The position numbers were made by a program, and so were the translations under genes. The notes below the pieces were generated by a model that saw only the letters and a list, made by a program, of their open reading frames with translations, was not told the DNA's origin and searched no databases. From Evansella sp041820985 (GTDB lineage Bacteria > Bacillota > Bacilli > Bacillales > Salisediminibacteriaceae), in the NCBI RefSeq assembly GCF_041820985.1, contig NZ_JBGUAU010000005.1, forward strand, positions 1-64,000: a DNA stretch of 64,000 nt. Reading direction: 5' to 3'. Below are positions 26,716 to 34,383 of the stretch, one piece after another. The first letter of the stretch is position 1, and the number at the start of each line of letters is the position of its first letter.

Positions 26716-27594
26716 CTAAGAGAACTGGTTACGCTGCTTCCCGAGGCTTCTGGATAGAAAGCCATGCGTAGGAGATAATAGAAAGCTAATGATGAAAATA
26801 ATTCCTGTTGCAAATGCCATAGATCCAGAGATGGAGGTGTCAATCCAGGCGGCTATATAGTAGCCGATGATTGCTGATATGACTCCAAATGAACTGCTTA
26901 AAAGGAGCATAATGGATAGTTTATCTGTCCAAAGGTAAGCAGAAGCTGCTGGTGTTATTAACATTGCAACTACCATGATTGCTCCTACTGCGTCAAAGGC
27001 AGCGACCGTTGTAATGGAAACAAGGCTCATGAATAGGTAGTGCATGAAGACTATCGGTATGCCTAAGCTAGCCGCTAGTGCAGGGTCAAAGGATGTAATT
27101 TTCCACTCTTTATAAAAAACAATGATAGTGATTACGACTATGAGTAACACCACAGCTAACATGACTGTGGTTACAGGAACCGCCCCCACTATTGGGAGTT
27201 CCATCGTATGAAATGGAACAAACGTAATTTCCCCCATTAATGCATGCTGAATATCAAGGTGGGCATTTCCTATGGAGGTGGAAATTAAAATAACCCCAAT
27301 GGCGAAGAGTGTTGTAAAAACAATACCCATAGATGCATGGAGCTCTAAATCAAGATTATGAAGCCATTGCACGAGAAAGGCTGTTAGTAATCCTGCCAAG
27401 ATAGCTCCAATAAGCATGTGTGGACCACTAAGCTCCCTTGTCATAAGATAAGCAACAACAATCCCCAATAGGACAGTATGACTAATAGCGTCAGACATCA
27501 TTGCCATTTTTCGTAAAACTAAAAAGACCCCGATCAGTCCACAAGATAACCCAACTAAAGAAGCAGTAATGATAATCCATGCTGTATAAGTCAT
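26716..27594 (-). CDS. mntD: manganese ABC transporter permease (MntD-like)
   Basis: The product is 292 residues with eight or nine membrane helices of the ABC-3 (ZnuB/MntC) permease family. GLIGVFLVLRKMAMMSDAIS followed by HTVLLGIVVAY is the conserved N-terminal segment, and AFDAVGAIMVVAMLITPAAS the late one. It begins directly at the stop of the preceding permease. The two permeases probably form a heterodimeric channel for Mn2+. Metal choice rests on the operon promoter and the binding protein. Confidence 0.85.
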   Translation of the reverse strand: MTYTAWIIITASLVGLSCGLIGVFLVLRKMAMMSDAISHTVLLGIVVAYLMTRELSGPHMLIGAILAGLLTAFLVQWLHNLDLELHASMGIVFTTLFAIGVILISTSIGNAHLDIQHALMGEITFVPFHTMELPIVGAVPVTTVMLAVVLLIVVITIIVFYKEWKITSFDPALAASLGIPIVFMHYLFMSLVSITTVAAFDAVGAIMVVAMLITPAASAYLWTDKLSIMLLLSSSFGVISAIIGYYIAAWIDTSISGSMAFATGIIFIISFLLSPTHGFLSRSLGKQRNQFS

Positions 27595-28518
27595 TTATTT
27601 CCCCTCCTTTTGAAAAACAGGATGGTGCCCTATTTCTTGAGAATGTGCTTTTTGTTGTTTACGAAATTGTAAATGTTTTAAAAGAATCCCTTTTTCTTTT
27701 CCAAATACAAGAGAGATAATAAAGAAAAGGGCGGCAACAACGACGATAAATGGTCCAGTTGGCCATCCTCTCCCAATGGCACTAATTGCTGTTCCGATAG
27801 CCCCTGAAATTCCCCCAAAGCATGCAGAAAGAAGGAACATTGTTTTCAGCTTTTGTGTCCAATAACGAGCACTAACAGACGGAATAATAAGCAGTGCTGC
27901 AATTAAAATTACTCCAACAGCCTGTATCCCAATAACAATGGTGGTTACAAGTACCGTTGTATATAGTACATTCATCAAGGAAAGAGATAGGCCTAACCCT
28001 TTGGCAAAGGAAGGATCAAAAAGATAAAGCTTCCATTCTTTAAAGCCAGCGATGACGATCAAAATGACGAAAAAAGCTAGGGCAAGCATCGTGTTTACAT
28101 CCGAACGAACCATTGCTGCAGCCTGCCCAAAAATAAAGCTATCAAGCCCACTTTGGTTTCCACCAGCCGTTCGATTCACAACCGTTAGAAGCATGATTCC
28201 AAGACCAAAAAAGACAGACAACGTCATCCCCATCGCAGTATCCTCTGTTATTCTTGTTGAAGATTGAACCCACTGAATGAAGAACGCACCTAATAATGCA
28301 CTAATAGCTGCCCCGATAATTAAGAAAAATAAGTTTTTTTCCCCAATAATAAGGAAGGTGATGACGACGCCTGGTAGAGCAGCGTGTGCTAATGCATCAC
28401 TCATTAAACTTTGTTTTTTCCAATAGGAGAGACAGCCAACAATCCCAGCCGCGATGCCAAGAATTGTTGCACTAAATAACACCCATTGTGTATTACTAGT
28501 GGAGAGTATGGACCACAT
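27595..28518 (-). CDS. mntC: manganese ABC transporter permease (MntC-like)
   Basis: The product is 307 residues, ABC-3 family, with helices throughout and the motif GIVGCLSYWKKQSLMSDALA, HAALPGVVITF. GIQAVGVILIAALLIIPSVS is the paralogue of the MntD segment. The gene overlaps the end of the ATPase gene by 23 nt and abuts mntD, so all are cotranscribed. The C-terminal 35 residues (FRKQQKAHSQEIGHHPVFQK) are cytoplasmic and rich in His and Lys. Confidence 0.85.
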   Translation of the reverse strand: MWSILSTSNTQWVLFSATILGIAAGIVGCLSYWKKQSLMSDALAHAALPGVVITFLIIGEKNLFFLIIGAAISALLGAFFIQWVQSSTRITEDTAMGMTLSVFFGLGIMLLTVVNRTAGGNQSGLDSFIFGQAAAMVRSDVNTMLALAFFVILIVIAGFKEWKLYLFDPSFAKGLGLSLSLMNVLYTTVLVTTIVIGIQAVGVILIAALLIIPSVSARYWTQKLKTMFLLSACFGGISGAIGTAISAIGRGWPTGPFIVVVAALFFIISLVFGKEKGILLKHLQFRKQQKAHSQEIGHHPVFQKEGK

Positions 28519-29263
28519 GGCCTTGACCCTCCTTCAATAATTGGATGTTTCCACCGTAGGTAGAGATAATATTCTCGTTGGTAAAAACCTTTTCCGTTCT
28601 TCCATGCTTTATAACCGTCTTATTTAACAAAAGGACATGATCGAAGTAGTCTTGGACCGTTTGTAGATCATGGTGAACTACGAGTACAGTTCTTCCTAAT
28701 TGCTTTAGTTCCTTTAAAATGGACATAATTGCACGTTCTGTAGCAGCATCGACACCAGCTAAAGGTTCATCCATGAAATATAACTCCGCATCTTGGACCA
28801 AGGCACGAGCTAGAAAGACTCGTTGCTGTTGACCTCCTGACAGCTGGCTAATTTGCCTGTTTGCATAATCAGACATACCTACTTTTTCCAAAGCAGCTAG
28901 TGCTTTTTCACGGTGAGATCGTTTAGGTCTTCGGAGAAAACCGATTTGGCCATATAATCCCATAGTCACAACATCTAATGCATCGGTTGGGAAGTCCCAA
29001 TCAACGGAACCCCGTTGTGGGACATAACCAACCTGTTTTTTCACCTTACTTAGAGGTTGACCAAAATAGCTTACAGAACCAGTTAAGGAAGGGTGTAAGT
29101 TTAAAATGGTTTTCAAAAACGTGGATTTCCCTGCACCATTTGGTCCAACAATTGCTGTTAAAGACCCACTATCAATATTCACATTCACATGTTGTAATAC
29201 TGTGTTTTTGCGATAGGATGCAGATAAATTCTCCACCTTTAAAACAGTTTCCACTTTCTTCAT
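28496..29263 (-). CDS. mntB: manganese ABC transporter ATPase (MntB-like)
   Basis: The product is 255 residues with all ABC motifs: Walker A GPNGAGKSTFLKTIL, Q-loop VGYVPQRGSVDWDFP, signature QLSGGQQQRVFLARALVQ, Walker B AELYFMDEPLAGVD and the switch VVHHDLQTV. The sequence VDWDFP after the Q-loop is typical of Mn/Zn transporters. It lies 5 nt downstream of the binding protein gene. Confidence 0.92.
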   Translation of the reverse strand: MKKVETVLKVENLSASYRKNTVLQHVNVNIDSGSLTAIVGPNGAGKSTFLKTILNLHPSLTGSVSYFGQPLSKVKKQVGYVPQRGSVDWDFPTDALDVVTMGLYGQIGFLRRPKRSHREKALAALEKVGMSDYANRQISQLSGGQQQRVFLARALVQDAELYFMDEPLAGVDAATERAIMSILKELKQLGRTVLVVHHDLQTVQDYFDHVLLLNKTVIKHGRTEKVFTNENIISTYGGNIQLLKEGQGHVVHTLH

Positions 29264-29268
29264 CTCCC

Positions 29269-30195
29269 TTATTTTAATGCATTATAAATGGTTTCTACAT
29301 TGTGACGATACATTCCAATGTAAGTACCTTTTTCTGTTCCTGGATTGCCCATAGCATCAGAAAAGAGTTCTCCTCCTAATTCTACGTCTATCCCATCACT
29401 TTTTGCTCCCTCAATAACAGAGTTAATTGTTCGAGAATCAATGCTAGACTCTACAAAGATAGCGGGAATCTCAAACTCTTTTATAATAGCAATGGTATCG
29501 TTTATGTCAGAAACCCCAATTTCATCTTCTGTACTTAACCCTTGAAGTCCAATGACTTCCATTGAAAATTTGTTTCCAAAATAACCAAACGCATCGTGTG
29601 CCGTTACTAGTACTCTATGTTTCTCTGGAATTTGAGAAATTTGTTCTTGCGCTTCCTCATTTAGAGCATCTAGCTCAGCAAAATAGGACTCCATATTATC
29701 GTTGAAGTAATCCGAATCCTCGGGTGAGTATTTTTTTAATTCTTCCACTGCTGCTTCTAAGGCTAGCTTCCATAGGTCGATATCGAACCAGATATGTGGA
29801 TCTACAACCCCAGGTTCTTCTTCTAATAGTTTATCTTCTGAAAGAGTTTCTCCAATAGCTAAAACAGGTTTGTTTTTTGAAATAGACTCAAAGATTTCCA
29901 CCATATTCGCTTCTAAATCAAGACCGTTGTAAAAGATTAGGTCAGCACCTTCAATGGTTGAAATATCTCCTTGCGTCGCATTGTACAAATGTGGATCTAC
30001 GGAAGGTCCCATCAAGCTTTCGACCTTAACGCGATCTCCTCCAATAACGGAAAGGGGTTCACCAATTTGAGAAATTGTGGTAACCACTTGAATGGCCCCT
30101 TCTTCCTCATTTGTCGATGTCTCGTTATTACAACCACCGATGAATAAAATAGTAGCAACCAATCCTGATAAAAGCATTCCTCTTTTTTTGAACAT
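29269..30195 (-). CDS. mntA: manganese-binding lipoprotein (MntA-like)
   Basis: The product is 308 residues from ATG 30195. The upstream in-frame extension to 30,264 has no site, while GGAGGGACTAAC precedes 30,195. FKKRGMLLSGLVATILFIGG ends in a lipobox (FIGGC). The metal ligands of cluster A-I binding proteins are visible: DPHLYNA (His), DPHIWFDID (His), FVESSIDSR (Glu) and LFSDAMGNPG (Asp). A His-His-Glu-Asp set favours Mn2+. There is no His-rich loop of the zinc type. First gene of the mntABCD operon. Confidence 0.9.
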   Translation of the reverse strand: MFKKRGMLLSGLVATILFIGGCNNETSTNEEEGAIQVVTTISQIGEPLSVIGGDRVKVESLMGPSVDPHLYNATQGDISTIEGADLIFYNGLDLEANMVEIFESISKNKPVLAIGETLSEDKLLEEEPGVVDPHIWFDIDLWKLALEAAVEELKKYSPEDSDYFNDNMESYFAELDALNEEAQEQISQIPEKHRVLVTAHDAFGYFGNKFSMEVIGLQGLSTEDEIGVSDINDTIAIIKEFEIPAIFVESSIDSRTINSVIEGAKSDGIDVELGGELFSDAMGNPGTEKGTYIGMYRHNVETIYNALK

Positions 30196-30291
30196 GTTAG
30201 TCCCTCCAACCTTTTTATATGTGAAATAAGAAAAAAATGATACACAAAAACGAAAGATTACCACAGGACAACTATCTTTCCTTTTTGCACG

Positions 30292-30337
30292 AAAGTTTCT
30301 CTAAGGCAACTTTAATGGTAAGAGGAAAGAAAGTCAA
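30292..30337 (-). promoter_or_regulatory. mnt operon promoter with MntR-like operator
   Basis: On the minus strand, TTGACT (30,337-30,332) and TAAAGT (30,314-30,309) are separated by exactly 17 nt, a sigma-A promoter. The palindrome AAAGTTGCCTTAGAGAAACT (with TT) at 30,313-30,292 overlaps the -10 box and closely matches the known MntR operator (TTTGCCTTAAGGAAACT). Binding of Mn-loaded MntR there would block transcription when manganese is plentiful. Confidence 0.78.
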
Positions 30338-30401
30338 TATCATTTTCTATTTTTTTTTGTAAAATAATCCTAAATTGGGAACGGGAAGGAAGCACTAGTG
30401 A

Positions 30402-30464
30402 GTACACGGTGACAGGTCCACTGTCCTGGGAACTTCAGGGGGACTCGGTACCTGTCCCTTTGTC
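30402..30464. repeat. GGGACAGG-type palindromic repeat, near-complete copy
   Basis: GTACACGGTGACAGGTCCAC, TGTCCTGGGAACTTC and TCGGTACCTGTCCCTTTGTC. The ends are inverted copies of each other, and an inner GGTCCACTGTCC can pair too. Confidence 0.7.
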
Positions 30465-30472
30465 AAAAAGGG

Positions 30473-30560
30473 GCTACTAAGCAATTTGCTAAAGAGAATT
30501 ATAGGTGAGCACACGCAACGTGCAGACGCGCTATTGCTCCCCTCTCCCCTCCTATTTTAA
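30473..30560 (+). pseudogene. SDR gene remnant, first copy
   Basis: GCTACTAAGCAATTTGCTAA, then a jump to CACGCAACGTGCAGACGCGC and TCCCCTCTCCCCTCC. This joins codon 20 or so of the SDR gene at 18,515 to its 3' flank near 19,540. The same internal deletion occurs at 31,881-32,070, so both remnants stem from one deleted ancestor. Confidence 0.6.
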
Positions 30561-30571
30561 AAAAACAAAAT

Positions 30572-30626
30572 AAAGTGCCAGTCACCCGGTACGGTATAAC
30601 TTACGTACTAGGAGGCAGGCACTTTA
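30572..30626. terminator. terminator-like repeat (duplicated copy)
   Basis: AAAGTGCCAGTCACCCGGTA and TACTAGGAGGCAGGCACTTTA form an imperfect stem. It corresponds to the element at 32,091 within the duplicated block. Confidence 0.6.
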
Positions 30627-30637
30627 TTAAAAAGCTA

Positions 30638-30944
30638 TTATTTCGCCACTTTTACCTTCACTTCTTTTGTAGATTCAACAGAAGGTTCTATTTGTTGTTC
30701 TTCCTCCATCTGCTTTACAATTTTTGGTGCACTCCATAGTGGTGGAAGTAGTAAGAGAGATACAGGTACTGCAGTTACTACAATAAAGTTTTGTAATGCT
30801 TAGATACCCTCCAACAACAGTAAACCAGAAATTACTAACTAATGGAGCAATAATAGATACAGCTATAATAAGCTCTCTGATCTTGCGACCACGGGATATT
30901 TTACTAATGAATATAGCCACCATTGGCGGATACCCTAGGAACCT
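30638..30944 (-). pseudogene. BCCT transporter 3' remnant
   Basis: This is about 90 % identical by eye to two pieces of the intact BCCT gene: 32,161-32,320 (C-terminal WSAPKIVKQM and tail) and 32,628-32,755 (VAIFISKISRGRKIRELII). The roughly 300 bp between them is deleted, and all sequence beyond residue about 310 of the transporter is absent. The tail reads VESTKEVKVKVAK, as in the intact gene. Confidence 0.75.
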
Positions 30945-30990
30945 CCACTATCAAATATCAGAAGTGAACTCATAAAAATCCCACACCTAA
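30939..30990 (+). pseudogene. DUF3231 gene 3' tip
   Basis: GGAACCTCCACTATCAAATA and TCAGAAGTGAACTCATAAAA encode EPPLSNIRSELIK, the C-terminus of the DUF3231 protein at 9879 (EEPPLSNNRSELIKNS). It is fused directly to the BCCT remnant and followed by a terminator-like repeat, as at the intact locus. Confidence 0.55.
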
Positions 30991-30997
30991 GACCCCA

Positions 30998-31054
30998 GTT
31001 CCTGAGCCCAAATACGTTAAAGTTTTAACGCACCAGGGAACTAGGAACTTTTTC
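30998..31054. terminator. terminator-like repeat
   Basis: AGTTCCTGAGCCCAAATACG and CGCACCAGGGAACTAGGAAC surround TTAAAGTTTTAA, followed by TTTTT. The inner palindrome is well preserved in this copy. Confidence 0.6.
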
Positions 31055-31253
31055 TAGATTTCGAATAGCAACTTAGCTGCTACGTAATATGTTGTTTTTT
31101 TTATAACTATTGAGTATGAGAAGTTGAGTAGATAACGATTTGATAAAAAAGTGAATTGTAACTGATAATTTTTCAGAATACTAGGTAAATGCCTCTTCCA
31201 CCTACGCTATAGAAACATATTCTATATTATGTGAAGGGAAGGTGGAGAAATAT

Positions 31254-31532
31254 ATGGAGAGACAATTTCATCATGGCCACGGGAGTTATAACCCAGGTCA
31301 TGGCTATCATCATGGCCACGGGAGTTATAACCCAGGACACGGCTATCATCATGGTCACGGGAGTTATAACCCAGGTCACGGTTATCATCATGGTCAAGGG
31401 AGTTATAACCCAGGTCACGGTTATCATCATGGACATTCTGGTTATTATCCAGGGTACGGGTTTCATCACGGACATAGTGGTCATTCCCCTGGTCATGGAT
31501 ATCATCATGGTCATGGAGGATATTATCGATAA
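31254..31532 (+). CDS. His/Gly-rich tandem-repeat protein
   Basis: The product is 92 residues from ATG 31254, with AAGGTGGA 7 nt upstream. A GTG at 31242 overlaps that site. Apart from MERQF it consists of a 13-residue unit, HGHGSYNPGHGYH, repeated about six times with drift (GYYPGYGFH, GHSPGHGYH). The DNA repeats every 39 bp. Roughly a quarter of residues are His, so it should bind Zn, Cu or Ni ions, and the Tyr-rich GYH pattern recalls spore-coat or structural proteins. It has no signal peptide. CATATTCTA 30 nt upstream of the start fits a sigma-E/K -10 (CATAnnnTA). Both coat and metal-storage roles are inference. Confidence 0.7.
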   Translation: MERQFHHGHGSYNPGHGYHHGHGSYNPGHGYHHGHGSYNPGHGYHHGQGSYNPGHGYHHGHSGYYPGYGFHHGHSGHSPGHGYHHGHGGYYR

Positions 31533-31644
31533 TACCAGCCTGAAAGATGAAAAAAGCGATGCATATGGCTCGTTTTTTTCATCTTTTCATTTTGTGTTAA
31601 ATATGGTATCGCTATGGAAACTAATGCCCACCAATTAGGTTGAT

Positions 31645-31733
31645 CGCCTTGTGGGCCTTGTCCCACCTACGGGATTGTTTTCAATTGGTCCAGTCGATAA
31701 AATACTCATTCATCCACACCTTCCTTCCTTAAA
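31645..31733 (-). pseudogene. deleted copy of collagen-like gene 5' end
   Basis: The minus strand has the same ribosome binding region and the first 19 codons (MSILSTGPIENNPVGGTRP) as 16,510, then switches at GGGCCTTGT into collagen-repeat sequence (CCTTGTGGGCC) and ends. A second collagen-like gene thus lost nearly all its length by recombination at a 9-bp microhomology. Confidence 0.7.
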
Positions 31734-31832
31734 GAATATTTCCCTCTGAAACTCTTCTTCAGTCAGAAACTCTTGAGCTCTAAGATTCGCTAACTCTTTG
31801 AGTTCCTTTTTTATTTTTGAAAAAATAGGCTT
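31734..31832 (-). pseudogene. SHOCT-domain fragment
   Basis: Codons KIKKELKELANLRAQEFLTE, EEFQREIF match the short oligomerising SHOCT motif (LxxLxxLRDxGILTEEEFxxxK). It lacks both start and stop and runs into the collagen remnant. Confidence 0.45.
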
Positions 31833-31880
31833 TACTAGAAAAACGTATGTTACATCTTGTGGCTGAGCATTTATCTAAAG

Positions 31881-32070
31881 TGTGGAATTAGAGTAATTAT
31901 TATTTTTACAAGTAGGAGTGGGGAGAAAAATAATACACTGAAAAATAGTATTGTTGTTATGACAGTCACTAATTCGGGAACTGGAAACGCTGCTGCTAAG
32001 CAATTTGCTAAGCTAGGTTATAGAAGTACATGCAACGTGCAGGCGCTCTTCTGACTCCCCCGCCCCTTAC
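31881..32070 (+). pseudogene. SDR gene remnant, second copy
   Basis: The upstream region and codons 1-25 of the SDR at 18,515 are recognisable (AGGAGTGGGGA, IVVMTVTNSGTGNAAAKQFA), followed by the same jump to the 3' flank (TACATGCAACGTGCAGGCGC). The catalytic Gly residues are mutated and no start codon remains. Confidence 0.6.
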
Positions 32071-32090
32071 TTTTCACATTTAACAAAAAA

Positions 32091-32149
32091 AGTGCCTCCC
32101 CCACCAATACGGTAAAGTTCTACCGCACTAGGGGTTAGGCATTTTTTCA
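32091..32149. terminator. terminator-like repeat after BCCT gene
   Basis: AGTGCCTCCCCCACCAATAC and GCACTAGGGGTTAGGCATTTTTT with inner GGTAAAGTTCTACC. It lies 12 nt beyond the BCCT stop on the minus strand. Confidence 0.7.
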
Positions 32150-32160
32150 TAATAAAGCTA

Positions 32161-33729
32161 CTATTTCGCCACTTTTACCTTCACTTCTTTTGTAGCTTCA
32201 ACAGAAGGTTCTAGTTGTTGTTCTTTCGCCATCTGCTTAACAATTTTTGGTGCACTCCATAATGGTGGAAGTAACAATAGAGATACAGGTACTGCTGTTA
32301 CAACAATAAAGTTTTGTAGAGCCTGTATACTTCCTTCACCGATAGTTAGTAGTACTGCGGATAATATACCAAACAAAATGACCCAAAACACTCTCATCCA
32401 TTTTTGCGGATGATCGGTACCTTGTAAGGTTACTGCTACTGTATAGGAAATGGAATCAACGGTAGTGGATACAAACACAATACTAACAATTAAGAACCCA
32501 ATAGCTAATATAAATCCCATTGGAAGTTGGTTCATAATTGCCATGACGGTCGCAGGCATTCCCCCATCACCTAATGGTCCTGAAATAGAACCAGGATTGC
32601 TTAGTTCATAAGATAAACCAGTACCACCAACAACAGTAAACCAGAAATTACTAACTAATGGAGCAATAATAGATACTGCTATAATAAGTTCTCTGATCGT
32701 GCGACCACGGGATATTTTACTAATGAATATAGCCACCATTGGTGCATAACCTAGGAACCATCCCCAGAAAAATACAGTCCAATATCCAAGCCAAGCATGA
32801 TCCGCACGATATAAATTCATTTGGAAAAAGTGCTGTAATTGAAAAGCTTGAGCGCTAATAAAAGAATCTATTAAAAACATTGTTGGGCCAATAAGGAGAA
32901 TAATTGCCGCTAGTAATACAACAAATATCACATTTAAACGACTTAAGAATTGAATCCCTTTGTCAACCCCACTCGCTACAGAAATAGCAGCAATAAGGAT
33001 TAGTGCTCCAACAATGATCATATTCGTAGCCAACGTATTTGGAATATCAAATAAAACATGAAGACCATATCCAATTTGCAGACCTAAAAATCCAATAGGA
33101 CCCATGGTACCTGCAGCAACTGCAATGATAGAAACAATATCGGCCGTTGAGCCAATGATGCTTTTATGAAATATCTTTTCACCGAAAATAGGATATAAAA
33201 TAGCACGAGGCTTCAGTGGATATCCTTTATGATGATGAACATACATGAGGACAATGGTTGTTAATGTACCTAAACAAGCCCATGCTAGGAAGCCCCAGTG
33301 TACAAAGCTTTGGGATAAAGCCGGTATGACTGCCTCTTGTGGTGTCATCCCTCCATTCGCAAACAAAGGTGGAGTTGTTACAAAATGATAGATTGGCTCT
33401 GATGCAGCCCAAAATACACCACCACTAGCTAGAAGCATACATAGAATCATAGAAATCCAACGGAAATAACCATTCTCCGGCTTCTCCATTTTTCCTAATT
33501 TCATATTTCCATATCGAGAAAAAGCTAATATAATTCCGATCACAAAATTTCCTAGTAATAATAATTGCCAATAAGCACCAAAAAATGTTACGGACCAATG
33601 GAAAGATTCCGTTACCAAGCCTTCCACCATATCCATATTCATTAATGCAAAAATAACAAAGAGGAATAAAAAACCTCCACTAACAGCAAATGTAGTCCAA
33701 TCCGTTTTCATATTCTTTATTGTTTTCAT
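32161..33729 (-). CDS. BCCT family (betaine/carnitine/choline) transporter
   Basis: The product is 522 residues with about twelve helices, the usual length. It carries the BCCT core: GGVFWAASEPIYHFVTTPP (helix before the substrate site), VHWGFLAWACLGTLTTIVLM, YWTVFFWGWFLGYAPMVAIF and ISRGRTIRELI (the conserved TM8 signature GWxxxxAPFxGxFIARISRGRTIRE), and FVSTTVDSISYTVAVTLQG. Family members import compatible solutes or quaternary amines with Na+ or H+ for osmotic or nutritional use. The Trp-rich TM8 box is intact. A decayed partial copy is at 30,638. Confidence 0.9.
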   Translation of the reverse strand: MKTIKNMKTDWTTFAVSGGFLFLFVIFALMNMDMVEGLVTESFHWSVTFFGAYWQLLLLGNFVIGIILAFSRYGNMKLGKMEKPENGYFRWISMILCMLLASGGVFWAASEPIYHFVTTPPLFANGGMTPQEAVIPALSQSFVHWGFLAWACLGTLTTIVLMYVHHHKGYPLKPRAILYPIFGEKIFHKSIIGSTADIVSIIAVAAGTMGPIGFLGLQIGYGLHVLFDIPNTLATNMIIVGALILIAAISVASGVDKGIQFLSRLNVIFVVLLAAIILLIGPTMFLIDSFISAQAFQLQHFFQMNLYRADHAWLGYWTVFFWGWFLGYAPMVAIFISKISRGRTIRELIIAVSIIAPLVSNFWFTVVGGTGLSYELSNPGSISGPLGDGGMPATVMAIMNQLPMGFILAIGFLIVSIVFVSTTVDSISYTVAVTLQGTDHPQKWMRVFWVILFGILSAVLLTIGEGSIQALQNFIVVTAVPVSLLLLPPLWSAPKIVKQMAKEQQLEPSVEATKEVKVKVAK

Positions 33730-34383
33730 TCTTTTCCTCCCATAATGTATAACGAAACGAGATCGTTATGTTCTTCTTCACTTGATTCTCTTGAGGAAAA
33801 GACTACGGAACAGAAGTACCACTTGCTCTCTTTCTAAAACGTATACGCCTATAACAATCGTCTAAGATAATTTCACCTACCTCTCTTTTATTTATTTCAT
33901 TCTAACTACCTCATTAGCCGAATAATAACAGTCTACTATTATAGTAATAAAATATAATTCAGTCAAACAACTTACTTTTGAGGGGAAGTTTAATTGGAAA
34001 TGTAAAGGTTACGTCGGAGATAGAGGCTTTGGAAGACTAGTATATCCCCTTAAAGATATCATGCGGGATCTATATGTAAGAGCAAAAATTAGAGAGTTTC
34101 TTCCCCTACTAATAATAGATGCGCACGTGCAAATTTTTTTCTAAAGCTACTTTCTCTAAGTAGACCTTCCCATTAATAACAAGTTGGTTATCTTTTTGAC
34201 TCGCGGTATGGTATTATTTTAACGCACTAGGCTTGGGGGCACTTGTCATTTAAAATTCTGGTTGTCACAGTGAATCTCGACTTCGTACAAATGATGAATG
34301 AATTGTGAAGGTTTTTAGAAATTCCAAAGAAATTTAGCAAAATAGTAGTAATATTGTATATCTTGATAAGTTGGAGGTTATCT
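33730..34383. other. intergenic region, no gene seen
   Basis: This is the divergent upstream region of the BCCT and serine hydrolase genes. A degenerate half of the terminator-like repeat (TTTTAACGCACTAGGCTTGG) is at 34,216. TTGGAGG at 34,371 is the ribosome binding site of the following gene. Confidence 0.5.

Noticed and set aside
30402..30464. Riboswitch or T-box leader
   Set aside because: The structured sequence is a dispersed palindromic repeat found after unrelated genes, not a conserved leader before one.
31261..31500. CRISPR-like spaced repeats
   Set aside because: The 39-bp units are adjacent with no unique spacers and encode a periodic protein, so this is a coding tandem repeat.
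31227..31638. Alternative frames on both strands of the His-rich gene
   Set aside because: They are Met/Ile/Val/Thr repeats produced by the 39-bp tandem DNA period. Only the His/Gly frame has a correctly placed start and plausible composition.
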